Positions 9,418 through 17,666 of a DNA stretch of 64,000 bases are shown here, one piece after another; position 1 is the first letter of the stretch; the number at the start of each line of letters is the position of its first letter. Source of the stretch: HXMU1420-13 sp965249965 (lineage in GTDB: Bacteria; Bacteroidota; Rhodothermia; Balneolales; Balneolaceae); assembly GCA_965249965.1 (NCBI GenBank), contig OZ252262.1:868001-932000 (forward strand), read 5' to 3'. The position numbers were made by a program, and so were the translations under genes. A model generated the notes under the pieces. The model did no database searches and was not told the origin of the DNA. It saw nothing but the letters and a program-made list of their open reading frames with translations.

Positions 9418-10474
9418 TACTGCACCCCCTGATTTCCGCTTTTTTAAGTCTGCCCGCTATTTTAAAATACGTCCCTTTCCGACCACATTTACAGTCATCA
9501 ACTCCGTACACCGTGCCCAGATCTTCGGTCAATAATGAGTGACCGGGATAACTTTTTGGCAACACCGAAAGCGTTTGAACGATGCCTTCTTCACCGTGAT
9601 TTTTTTCCGAAAAATCGTAGGGATTCCGAATCACAATATCCGAAAAATTGGAGGTATGCAGATATCCGTATTCACATTCCAGATTAATAGATCCGGTTTG
9701 CTCCACCATCCCGTAATAATCGTGCACTGATTCAATTCCCGTTGCCCGGGTAATGAGCGATCTAAAATCATCGTTGGTTACCGCTTCGTTTACCAGCTTT
9801 TTCCATCCGCCTCCATGGACCAAAATTCCGCCGCTCAGATCAAGATTCTGTTGCTGATCCAGCAGGGCTTTTACGAAGTATTTATAAATCACATAGGTGA
9901 AACCGAACACAAATACCGGCTTGCCTTCATGGGTTTTCAGGAACTCCTGAATCGCTTCAATATTCAGATTCATCTGCTCATCTAGCGCGTAGATTTTCTT
10001 GGAGCCAAACATCGAAAAGCCAAGAATTCCGGCCCCACGAGCAGAAAACGAATTTCGATCCCGTAGAATGCCCGGCGAATCCACAATCAGCATGGGCAGC
10101 CTGTTTTTTCCAAGCACCGAAGACATGATTCGCACCAGTGCCTTCGTTTGATCGCGGGATGTTTCCTTATCCAGATGAATGCGCGACACACCCTGACCAG
10201 AAGTGCCCGAGGAGGTCATTTTCTTGATCAGTTTATCTGAATCCACACTATAAAAATCGTTGTCTTTAAATAATCGAACGGGCAAAAATGGAAGCTCTTT
10301 GTACGGCTTAGCTTCCACCGGATTTTGGTTCATCGCACATAAAATTGATCGATACGGTATGCATTGATCGAAGTGCATTTCGGTGAGTTGATGCAGATGC
10401 TCATTTAAAAAAGCGCCTTTCTTTTCGCTGGAAAGACTAAAAGGCTCAAGCTCGAAAAGTTCTTCGTAGGTCAC
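9404..10474 (-). CDS. LuxE-like acyl-protein synthetase
   Basis: A 356-residue member of the LuxE family, an adenylating enzyme that makes acyl-AMP and passes the acyl group to its own cysteine for LuxC to reduce. The AMP/phosphate loop MTSSGTSGQG lies near residue 86. Other family landmarks are HDYYGMVEQTG and, close to the C-terminus, EIRGCS, where the acyl-accepting Cys of LuxE sits. A further CKCG pair precedes it. The start is GTG at 10474, forming a GTGA overlap with the upstream AMP-ligase stop; no in-frame ATG fits as well. With the LuxC-like protein it probably forms an acyl-reductase complex. Confidence 0.85.
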   Translation of the reverse strand: MTYEELFELEPFSLSSEKKGAFLNEHLHQLTEMHFDQCIPYRSILCAMNQNPVEAKPYKELPFLPVRLFKDNDFYSVDSDKLIKKMTSSGTSGQGVSRIHLDKETSRDQTKALVRIMSSVLGKNRLPMLIVDSPGILRDRNSFSARGAGILGFSMFGSKKIYALDEQMNLNIEAIQEFLKTHEGKPVFVFGFTYVIYKYFVKALLDQQQNLDLSGGILVHGGGWKKLVNEAVTNDDFRSLITRATGIESVHDYYGMVEQTGSINLECEYGYLHTSNFSDIVIRNPYDFSEKNHGEEGIVQTLSVLPKSYPGHSLLTEDLGTVYGVDDCKCGRKGTYFKIAGRLKKAEIRGCSNVIS

Positions 10475-11883
10475 GCGGCAGCCTCCTTACCAAGTTCGGC
10501 ATACAGAATTTTTCCTGCGCTATTTTTTGGGATGTGATCCACGATTTCAATGCGAAATGCTGAGGGGTGCAATTGCACTTGTTCTGTCACCACTTTTTTG
10601 ATTTGATCCTTTTTTTCAGAATCTGCTAAAAAGACAATGAGCCGATCATCGCGTCCGCCACAAGCTACCTCATGCGTGATGGTTTTAAACTCGGCCTCCA
10701 CTTCATCCAGATTAACGCGGTTTCCGAAAATCTTGAGAAATCGCTTCTTTCGTCCTACGATGTAAACAAATCCATCGCTGTCTTTTCGGGCTAAATCACC
10801 GGTAAGTAGCCGACCTCCAAATTCATCTCCTTTGCATAAATCCTCGGCTTTCTCGGCATACCCCAGCGACACGTTTTCGCCGGTGTACACTAATTCGCCT
10901 ACTTCGGTCGGAATTACTTCGTTGCCCTTTTCATTCAAAATCGAAATTTCACCCCCGGGGATTGCAACTCCCACACTGCCTTCTTTTGCAGGAAGTGATC
11001 CCGCGGGCAGGTACGAAATTCGCGCCGTTGCTTCGGTCTGACCATACATCACCACAAACTCCCTTTCTGTGGACGAACAAAACGCATCAAATTCTTTAAT
11101 CAGTTGATTATTTAGTTTGCCGCCTGCCTGCGTAAAGGTTTTTAAGGATGAAAGTTCACGTTTAAAAATTCCAAGTCGCCGAAGCATTTGGTAGGTATAT
11201 GGAACCCCGGAGAAACTGGTGGCTTTGGCTTCATCCAAAAAACTCCAGAACTCTTTTTCCATGATAGAATTTGGCGTGAGCAAAATAGTTGCGCCTTTTA
11301 TCATATGGCTGTTGATCACCGACAGACCAAAGGAATAATGCATCGGCAACACCGTAATAGGGCGCTCCGATTTGGTGATGTTTAAATACTCTGCGATTGA
11401 CCGGGCATTTGCCTCTAAATTTCGTTTCGTTAATCGCACAAACTTCGCACTTCCGGTGCTGCCTGAGGTTGGCAACAACAACGATAATTCCGGTGCCATT
11501 TTTGGAGGATTTTTTTCTTTGGTTGCGACAAGCTTAAATCCCTCCAGTGAAAATCGCGCTTTGCTATAGGCGTCTAAAACCTCGTGATTATCAGGTGCCC
11601 AGATATATTCCGGCCGGTACTTTTTGATGAGTTCCTTAAGCTGAGAAATCGGCATTTTTGCATCGATCATTACACCAACATGATTGCCCTGAATAATCGA
11701 CAAATATCCAAGCAGCGAACCAACGGTGTTTGTACACAAGCAAAATACCAGTGCCCGATCGGGAATGTAATCATCAATCAGTTCTGCAGAACGGGATAAG
11801 CATTTGTAGCTGATTTTTTTCCCATCGTGCAGGCAAACCGCCGTCCGATTTTCAAAAAGTGCTATTTCGGTTCCCAGAAACAT
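10471..11883 (-). CDS. AMP-binding acyl-ACP/acyl-CoA ligase family enzyme
   Basis: A 470-residue ANL-superfamily adenylating enzyme. The ATP loop LLLPTSGSTGSAKFVRLT lies near residue 131, the YGQTEATARISYLP motif follows, then LLTGDLARKDSDGFVYIVGR, and the C-terminal catalytic lysine is in SAGKILYAEL. At 470 residues it is shorter than typical acyl-CoA synthetases and closer to ligases that load carrier proteins. It lies 2 bp downstream of the NeuB-type gene and overlaps the LuxE-like gene by 4 bp. The carrier-protein gene in the same operon makes loading of that carrier a reasonable inference; the acid activated is not known. Confidence 0.85.
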   Translation of the reverse strand: MFLGTEIALFENRTAVCLHDGKKISYKCLSRSAELIDDYIPDRALVFCLCTNTVGSLLGYLSIIQGNHVGVMIDAKMPISQLKELIKKYRPEYIWAPDNHEVLDAYSKARFSLEGFKLVATKEKNPPKMAPELSLLLPTSGSTGSAKFVRLTKRNLEANARSIAEYLNITKSERPITVLPMHYSFGLSVINSHMIKGATILLTPNSIMEKEFWSFLDEAKATSFSGVPYTYQMLRRLGIFKRELSSLKTFTQAGGKLNNQLIKEFDAFCSSTEREFVVMYGQTEATARISYLPAGSLPAKEGSVGVAIPGGEISILNEKGNEVIPTEVGELVYTGENVSLGYAEKAEDLCKGDEFGGRLLTGDLARKDSDGFVYIVGRKKRFLKIFGNRVNLDEVEAEFKTITHEVACGGRDDRLIVFLADSEKKDQIKKVVTEQVQLHPSAFRIEIVDHIPKNSAGKILYAELGKEAAA

Positions 11884-11885
11884 GA

Positions 11886-12917
11886 CTACCCCAGAACCTC
11901 CGGTTGAAGCAAAATATCGGCCTCGATATCTTTTTTCACGGTCTTTCCAATCAGGGTGCTCAAAGCCTCTGGTTGCAATCCGGTTCCGGGTCGTTTCAGG
12001 GCCAAATCGCGCTCTTGAATAGTGTCCCCGCTATTGAGTTCACGTGCAGTAACTATGCTTCGGCGCATATTTTTTCTCTGGGCGATTTCCTGTTCGGTTA
12101 ACTCTCTATCCGCGCTCCCCATGGCCTTCGACACATTATGGCAAAACTTTACCATCGTTTTAAAGTCCTCGGTTTCCATCGCCATTTGATTGTCCATCCC
12201 AATTTTAGACTGATCAAGCGTGAAATGCTTTTCTACTACCGCGGCACCAAGCGCCACAGAAGCTGACGCTAATTCCGGACCGATAGAATGGTCGGAAAAA
12301 CCAATCACATGCTGCGGAAATTTCTTTTTCAGTGTCGTGATATTGTGCAGATTTGTGATTTCAGGTTCCGCCGGATAAACCGAAACGCAATGCAGAATAA
12401 CAAGTTGATCGTTTCCTGTGGCCTCAATGGTTGCAACGGCACGTTCAATCTCATCCATGGTGCCCATGCCGGTACTTAAAATAATTGGCACTCCCCTATT
12501 CCCGATATATTTCAGAAATGGAAGGTTATTAAGTTCCATCGATGCAATTTTTATGAACGGGGCATCTGTTTTATCCGCTAAAAAATCTACTTCTGATTCG
12601 GAATAGGGCGTGGACGAAAAATCGATTCCGATTTCAGCACAATAGTTTACTACTTCGCTTAAAGCTTCCTCACTAAGCGCGTATCGCTTTACAAAACGTT
12701 GTGCGATGGGATTCGCTTCGTAATAACTTTTAGAATAGAGGGTGTCGTCGGTCCACGACTGAAATTTCACACAATCAGCACCAATCTCCCGGGCTCTGCA
12801 AATCATCTCTTTGGCAAGTTCTACCTTCCCAAAGTGACTTGTATTCAGCTCCGCGATAATGTATGGCGCTTCGCCATCACCAACTTTCTTTCCGTTTCTG
12901 AATGTTACTGTACGCAT
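11886..12917 (-). CDS. NeuB-family PEP-condensing synthase with SAF domain
   Basis: A 343-residue member of the N-acetylneuraminate synthase family (NeuB/PseI/LegI), which condenses phosphoenolpyruvate with an aldehyde sugar to give a 2-keto-3-deoxy acid. The TIM-barrel part (about 1-275) shows YIIAELNTSHFG, DCVKFQSW, FIKIASMELNN, ILSTGMGT, LHCVSVYPAE, GFSDHS and VVEKHFTLD. A C-terminal SAF/antifreeze-like domain (about 283-343) completes the family architecture. The window has no NeuC-like epimerase or NeuA-like CMP-transferase. Its neighbours are acyl-activation and reduction enzymes, so the acceptor may not be a standard hexosamine. It sits 4 bp after the thiamine-diphosphate enzyme. Confidence 0.85.
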   Translation of the reverse strand: MRTVTFRNGKKVGDGEAPYIIAELNTSHFGKVELAKEMICRAREIGADCVKFQSWTDDTLYSKSYYEANPIAQRFVKRYALSEEALSEVVNYCAEIGIDFSSTPYSESEVDFLADKTDAPFIKIASMELNNLPFLKYIGNRGVPIILSTGMGTMDEIERAVATIEATGNDQLVILHCVSVYPAEPEITNLHNITTLKKKFPQHVIGFSDHSIGPELASASVALGAAVVEKHFTLDQSKIGMDNQMAMETEDFKTMVKFCHNVSKAMGSADRELTEQEIAQRKNMRRSIVTARELNSGDTIQERDLALKRPGTGLQPEALSTLIGKTVKKDIEADILLQPEVLG

Positions 12918-12921
12918 TGTT

Positions 12922-14709
12922 CTACAAATCTATGGGTTCTACAATCATCTCCCGAAGTAAAACTTCACGATCGAGGAAAGGCGACTGGTCTTCCAGTGGT
13001 CGCTGAACAAATCGTTTTTCTCTGGTTCTCGCGTGAGTCATGTGAATGTAATTTTGATCCGGTTTTCCCATGATCTCACATAACACCGGGCCTTCCATGT
13101 TTAACACCTCTTGCAAGCCGGAACTCAATTCGCTCAAGGAGTTAATACGTTTAAACGGGAGATCAAATCCTGCGGCGATGTTCTCAAACTCTGGTATTCC
13201 TACTCCTGTATTCGCATCCACACCAATGGTGCGATTTCGAAATAATTGAACCTGTCGTTTCCGGATAACCGCGTAGGCGTCGTTATTCACGACAATAATC
13301 TTTGCGGGAATATTCTGATGTCTGATAGTCGCTAATTCCTGTAAGTTCATCATGATGGAGCCATCACCAATTACCGTGATCACCTCTTTTGCACCACCAA
13401 AATGGGCACCAATTACCGCGGGTAGCGCATAGCCCATAGAGCCTTGTGAGGCCGGGTGAATACATCGCTGATTTGGCTTAAACGCGGTGTTTGTTGGAAG
13501 AATTAATTCAATAAGCCCCGAATCTGTGATAAGGGTCGCATCTTCAGCCATGGTAGCGCTCAATTCTCTGGAAAGATCGTAAAGATCAACCGGGCCTTCA
13601 TCTCCTCCGATAATGCCTTCTCTTTCGAAGTATTCTTTCCAATAGGCCAGACGATCCAGCCACGTTTTGTTGGGCGTAACTGTATCCAATTCTAGTAATT
13701 GTTCAATAAAATATTTGGCATCACTTTGAATAAACTGGTCTATGCGAAGCTCATTTTTTTGATGCTCGTTTTCATCAATATCCACAACTATTCGCTTTGC
13801 ATCGCGGGCAAATTTTTCGAGTTGCTCTCCGGTTGTCATGGTGGTGAGACGGTTGCCAATCACTAACAATAAATCGCTGTTTTGAAGCGCAAAATTTCCA
13901 GCCCTCGAACAACCCATAATTCCAACCGAACCAATTGAAAGTGGGTGGGTAGAACCAAAAGTATCCACAGCAGAACCAGAAAAAACGACCGGTAACTGAT
14001 GTTTTTCTATAAGGCTGTGAAATTCTTCAATCCCTTCTGCTGAACTGATTCCGCTTCCAATTAAAACAAGTGGCCGCTCTGCTTTTTGAATGGCCTCGTG
14101 TACTCGTTTAATTTCTTCTGATGTAGCCTGGGGAAGCTCCTCGTGCTTACTTGAATGAGCTTGGCTTTCATCAGGTTCAATTCTCATGTTCTGCACATTC
14201 AGGGGAATGTCAATCCAAACCGGCCCTTTTCGTCCGGTTGTTGCCAGATGAATGGCTTCGTTAATTTGCTGGTCCACTTTTTCAGGGTCGGTGACCATCA
14301 CAGCATATTTTGTAATGGATTTTACAATGGGGATGATATCGGCTTCCTGCTGACCGAACGTCCGGATATCTTTTCCGGTGAAATGGGTGGTTTCTTCTAA
14401 TTTATTTTGTCCGGATACAAAAATGCAGGGGATTCCATCCTGCCAGGCATTTAATACTGCGGTAATAGCGTTCGTCATTGCGCACCCCGTTGAAACCATG
14501 CAAAATCCTAGATTTCTACATTTATCTGCATATGAAACCGCGGCAAAACCAGCTGTTTGTTCATGATGAACGGGGACAATATTTATCTCACCATGGCGGG
14601 CAAGGGCGTCGTTCAGAAAAAGAGCTCCCCGACCAGTTACCAGAAAGCAGGAATCAGCGCCGGCTTCATAAATTTTGTTTACGATATGATCTGCAACTCG
14701 AATAGCCAT
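12922..14709 (-). CDS. Thiamine-diphosphate enzyme, acetolactate synthase-like
   Basis: A 595-residue ThDP enzyme of the acetohydroxyacid synthase/decarboxylase fold. The N-terminal Pyr domain (about 1-165) has the cofactor-activating glutamate in PVHHEQTAGFAA. The middle domain (about 190-330) contains VLIGSGISS. The C-terminal PP domain (about 380-550) has the ThDP signature GDGSIMMNLQELATIRHQNI ending in VNND. About 40 residues extend beyond the fold. It begins inside the stop of the hot-dog gene (TAATG) and is followed by the NeuB-type gene. True acetolactate synthases come with ilvN and ilvC, which are absent, so a decarboxylating or acyloin-forming role in this pathway is more likely. 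Confidence 0.82.
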   Translation of the reverse strand: MAIRVADHIVNKIYEAGADSCFLVTGRGALFLNDALARHGEINIVPVHHEQTAGFAAVSYADKCRNLGFCMVSTGCAMTNAITAVLNAWQDGIPCIFVSGQNKLEETTHFTGKDIRTFGQQEADIIPIVKSITKYAVMVTDPEKVDQQINEAIHLATTGRKGPVWIDIPLNVQNMRIEPDESQAHSSKHEELPQATSEEIKRVHEAIQKAERPLVLIGSGISSAEGIEEFHSLIEKHQLPVVFSGSAVDTFGSTHPLSIGSVGIMGCSRAGNFALQNSDLLLVIGNRLTTMTTGEQLEKFARDAKRIVVDIDENEHQKNELRIDQFIQSDAKYFIEQLLELDTVTPNKTWLDRLAYWKEYFEREGIIGGDEGPVDLYDLSRELSATMAEDATLITDSGLIELILPTNTAFKPNQRCIHPASQGSMGYALPAVIGAHFGGAKEVITVIGDGSIMMNLQELATIRHQNIPAKIIVVNNDAYAVIRKRQVQLFRNRTIGVDANTGVGIPEFENIAAGFDLPFKRINSLSELSSGLQEVLNMEGPVLCEIMGKPDQNYIHMTHARTREKRFVQRPLEDQSPFLDREVLLREMIVEPIDL

Positions 14710-15185
14710 TACGATTTGGGTAAAAATTCATTCAGAACATCAGGAATAGCGACTTGCAGCTCGATGCTGCATGCTTCTTGTCCGTCTACATAACCAACAG
14801 ATCGGCCCCTGGCCATGCCCCGGCGAAACGACTCCAGTTCGGCAACAATTTTCATGGTGTTCCCGGGAACCACTTTCTTGCGAAAACGAGCACTTTTGAT
14901 AGAGATAAAACTGGTTTTCTTGCCTTTATGCTCATCATAGGTTAGAAAGGTCATCAGGAACATTTGCGTGAGTGACTCCACCAAAATAAACCCCGGCACA
15001 TTGGGGTCGTCCGGATAGTGACTGGGGAAAAACCACTCATTAAAAGTGAATTGCTTGTAGCCTTTGGCAGAAACACCAACTTCAACCTCATCCACATAAT
15101 CGATAAATAAAATGGGATGCCGGTTTTGTTGATACTCCTGTATCTCAACTACATTAATATCCTTGATGACCGTTGGCTCGCTCAT
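14709..15185 (-). CDS. FabZ-like hot-dog dehydratase
   Basis: A 158-residue FabA/FabZ-family hot-dog protein. The catalytic pair His56 and Glu70 sits in SHYPDDPNVPGFILVES with the 14-residue spacing of FabZ. The later strand FISIKSARFRKKVVPGN is also typical. The family dehydrates 3-hydroxyacyl-ACP. Here it overlaps the acyl-carrier gene by 4 bp (ATGA) and the ThDP gene by 1 bp, so it most likely acts on an intermediate held by that carrier rather than in general fatty-acid synthesis. Confidence 0.8.
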   Translation of the reverse strand: MSEPTVIKDINVVEIQEYQQNRHPILFIDYVDEVEVGVSAKGYKQFTFNEWFFPSHYPDDPNVPGFILVESLTQMFLMTFLTYDEHKGKKTSFISIKSARFRKKVVPGNTMKIVAELESFRRGMARGRSVGYVDGQEACSIELQVAIPDVLNEFLPKS

Positions 15186-15427
15186 GCCGCCAACTCAACT
15201 TCGTACTTGTTCAGAATCTCCAATCCTTTTTGAAAGGAGCTGAAGTCGACGATATCGTCCATATCCATCATGATATCGAATTCATCTTCCAATGAGGCCA
15301 TCAAACCCATATGGCCGACGGAGTCCCATTCGGGGATGGAATTATATTCCAGATGGTTAATTTTTTCCGCTTCGGTGATGCCGAAGTTCTCTTCAAAGGC
15401 TTTTCTGTACTTCTCTAAATTGCTCAT
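15182..15427 (-). CDS. Acyl carrier protein
   Basis: An 81-residue acidic, mostly helical carrier protein. Ser36 in PEWDSVGHM matches the phosphopantetheine attachment site D-S-(L/V). Its sequence differs from housekeeping AcpP (usual motif DSLDTVE), so it is a pathway-specific carrier like those in O-antigen and secondary-metabolite clusters. It overlaps the FabZ-like gene by 4 bp. A 99-bp gap to the upstream GNAT gene could hold a promoter, but no convincing one was found. Confidence 0.85.
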   Translation of the reverse strand: MSNLEKYRKAFEENFGITEAEKINHLEYNSIPEWDSVGHMGLMASLEDEFDIMMDMDDIVDFSSFQKGLEILNKYEVELAA

Positions 15428-15526
15428 GGCACATCAATAGCTAGTTTATTTATTGATTTTTGGTTACACCCAATAGTTTTTACTTCTTATGGATGCAACT
15501 CTTGTGCCAAGGCTATTTTTTCTGTG

Positions 15527-16291
15527 TTAGCTCTCTTGCTTTTTGTGCCAGTGATAATCGATGTAGGTATTTCTTAATTCGAAATTAAGCGCCAGATATA
15601 CTTTAAAAATGCCCGTGTTTGCAATGGAGACGTCCACGCCGTCGAGCACTTTCATTCCTCTCTCTTTGAAATAATCGATTACTGAACCAAAGAAATACGG
15701 CGTGATCATTCCGCGGCCATCTACACTCCCGCCTAATTTTAATGTTACTACCTGCTCTTTAATCTCATAAAATACAAAGGAAGTGAGGGCGCCTTTCATC
15801 CGATACACCAACAATGACTGTCCCTCTTCTGCCATTTGGCGCACCCAGTTTTGCATTCTTTGATCGGCTTTATCCTGATCAATAAATGGGTCTTCATGAA
15901 ATCGTGAAAACTTGAACATGCCCGCAGAATGAGCAATAACGGCTGATCGATCTTCAGCATCGGCTTCATCTAAATCCAGTATGCGTTTTTGATGGGTTTC
16001 CGGAAGGGAGTAGCGTTCTAAAGAGGGAATAATTAGTGATGCCTGACTTTCAACCGGAAAGAAATCACTTTGAAGCATCACTTCTTTCATTTTGAAATCA
16101 TCAGCATCAAAACGCCCATAACACAGTTCGGGCTGTTGTTCTTTCAATAATTTTCTGACGAGCACCCGACCATTTTTCTCTGAATCGAATCGGAGATCTG
16201 TAATCTCGATGGTTTTTACCTCAAATACTCGTTCGTCCCAGGGTGTGGGCCGAAATTCGAGCATATTTTCTTTATCCAGTTCGATGGTCAT
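15527..16291 (-). CDS. GNAT acyltransferase, WecD/RffC-like
   Basis: A 254-residue protein that looks like a GNAT N-acyltransferase of the type that acylates amino-sugars on nucleotide carriers. It begins with the TPWDERVF segment resembling the TPWDSEFF start of RffC/WecD relatives. The C-terminal half has strand-rich LLVYRMKGALTSFVFYEI and a V-VSIANTGIFKVYLALNFEL stretch like the acceptor-binding end of GNAT enzymes. The acetyl-CoA loop is not clean, which lowers certainty. It is 16 bp after the M24 peptidase gene would begin on the same strand and leads into the carrier-protein operon. Confidence 0.6.
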   Translation of the reverse strand: MTIELDKENMLEFRPTPWDERVFEVKTIEITDLRFDSEKNGRVLVRKLLKEQQPELCYGRFDADDFKMKEVMLQSDFFPVESQASLIIPSLERYSLPETHQKRILDLDEADAEDRSAVIAHSAGMFKFSRFHEDPFIDQDKADQRMQNWVRQMAEEGQSLLVYRMKGALTSFVFYEIKEQVVTLKLGGSVDGRGMITPYFFGSVIDYFKERGMKVLDGVDVSIANTGIFKVYLALNFELRNTYIDYHWHKKQES

Positions 16292-16307
16292 AAAACAATC
16301 TTATCCA

Positions 16308-17615
16308 TTAATTGCCCACCAACACCAATTCTTGTTGGGGAGGAATTAAGTATTCAGCTCCTGTTTCCGTGATTACCGCCATTTCTTCCACACTGATAGT
16401 TTTGGTGCCGCCATCAGGTAACGTCCATGCATGAAATCCATCAAAAGCGAAAACCATACCGGGTTTTAAGCGAAGTTGTGCCGCGGGCCGTTGACCGGGC
16501 ATATGCGAGCCTCCAAGATTCGGTCCGGCATCGTGGGCCACATACCCAACCGGGTGACCCGTACTCCACATTACATATTCGCTCTCGTTTTCTTGCATAA
16601 GTGTACGTTGTGCTGCATCTACATCCTCGCCCCGAACTCCGGGTTTCATTGCTGCAAAAGCTGCAAATCCTCCATCTCTGCCAGATTCCCAATAATATTG
16701 AATGTCTTCCGGCGCTTCTGTCTCTCCGGGTTTTAAAACGTATGCAAATCGTTGAATATCACTAACCCAACGATCATACAATCGAATCCCAAAATCAGTT
16801 TGAATTACATCCCCGGGCATAATTACTTTATCGGTTGCATGAGAATGACCGCGATCAGGTCCGGAATTAACGTTTGGATTTTGATCCGGACTCCATGCTT
16901 CACCTACCCCGTATTCTTTCATCTTAGCATCGAGGAATGCCGCAACTTCGGCATCTGTGGTAACTCCAGGCTCGATGGTCGCATAGGCTTCCAGTTGCCA
17001 GGCCGCAGTCAATTCAGCGGCTTTTCGCATGATTTCAACTTCTTCTGGTAGTTTTACACTCAGCCATTCATAAATCAGGTTTTCTGAGGAGACAAAATTC
17101 CGCGCAATTTGAACACCCGTTGCTTCCACCAACGCTAAATACTGTGAATGAGACAGGCCATCTGCTAGTTTGTTCTGACTTGAGGTATTGATCGCAATGC
17201 GGTCAAAGTTTCGGAACTGCAGGAATTCAGCAGCCTGATCAATAGCTGAATTTCCGCGTTCCACCGGAATTACTCGATCGTGAATATCAAGTTCATCGAG
17301 TGCGGTAGATTCCCCAATCGGTGAAAATACCATGGAATGGAAGCCGTCCTCATCGAAATAGAAAACAAATACGGCTGTTCCGCCTGCATTCTCCCCACCA
17401 ATATGATCTGCCATTGGGTCGTTATCATTTTCGCGACAGATTACCAACCAGGCGTCCACTTCGGCAGCTTCCATCGCTTGCGGTAAAAGGGTTGCAATGC
17501 GTTCTTTTCGAATTTCGGGCCATGGACTTGGTCCCCATTCGTACATTTCAGTTTCTTGGCTGCCTGGGTTGCAGGCAATTAAAAGCAGGATTGGAATCAG
17601 TAATAGTTTTCTCAT
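16308..17615 (-). CDS. M24-family aminopeptidase-like lipoprotein
   Basis: A 435-residue secreted lipoprotein of the Xaa-Pro aminopeptidase/creatinase fold. The start at 17615 is preferred because MRKLLLIPILLLIAC is then a clean lipoprotein signal with the acylated Cys at residue 15; an earlier in-frame start at 17663 would bury it. The pita-bread metal ligands are mostly present: Asp in IQTDFGIR, Asp in SDIQRFAY, His in STGHPVG and Glu in SVEEMAVI. The usual Glu of the (I/V)EPG motif is replaced by Asp in VFAFDGF. It is therefore probably membrane-anchored in the periplasm; peptidase activity is likely but not certain. Confidence 0.82.
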   Translation of the reverse strand: MRKLLLIPILLLIACNPGSQETEMYEWGPSPWPEIRKERIATLLPQAMEAAEVDAWLVICRENDNDPMADHIGGENAGGTAVFVFYFDEDGFHSMVFSPIGESTALDELDIHDRVIPVERGNSAIDQAAEFLQFRNFDRIAINTSSQNKLADGLSHSQYLALVEATGVQIARNFVSSENLIYEWLSVKLPEEVEIMRKAAELTAAWQLEAYATIEPGVTTDAEVAAFLDAKMKEYGVGEAWSPDQNPNVNSGPDRGHSHATDKVIMPGDVIQTDFGIRLYDRWVSDIQRFAYVLKPGETEAPEDIQYYWESGRDGGFAAFAAMKPGVRGEDVDAAQRTLMQENESEYVMWSTGHPVGYVAHDAGPNLGGSHMPGQRPAAQLRLKPGMVFAFDGFHAWTLPDGGTKTISVEEMAVITETGAEYLIPPQQELVLVGN

Positions 17616-17666
17616 ATCAAATAATTTGAATGAGAGTATATGTGGTTTGTGATGTTGAAGCAATAA

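Noticed and set aside
8173..10474. Bioluminescence (lux) operon
   Set aside because: LuxC- and LuxE-like genes are present, but luxA, luxB and luxD are missing and the neighbours are of other pathways.
12922..14709. Branched-chain amino-acid acetolactate synthase (ilvB)
   Set aside because: No ilvN, ilvC or ilvD nearby; the gene is embedded in the acyl/NeuB operon.
17616..17663. Longer M24 peptidase start at 17663
   Set aside because: It places 16 polar residues before a clean lipoprotein signal.
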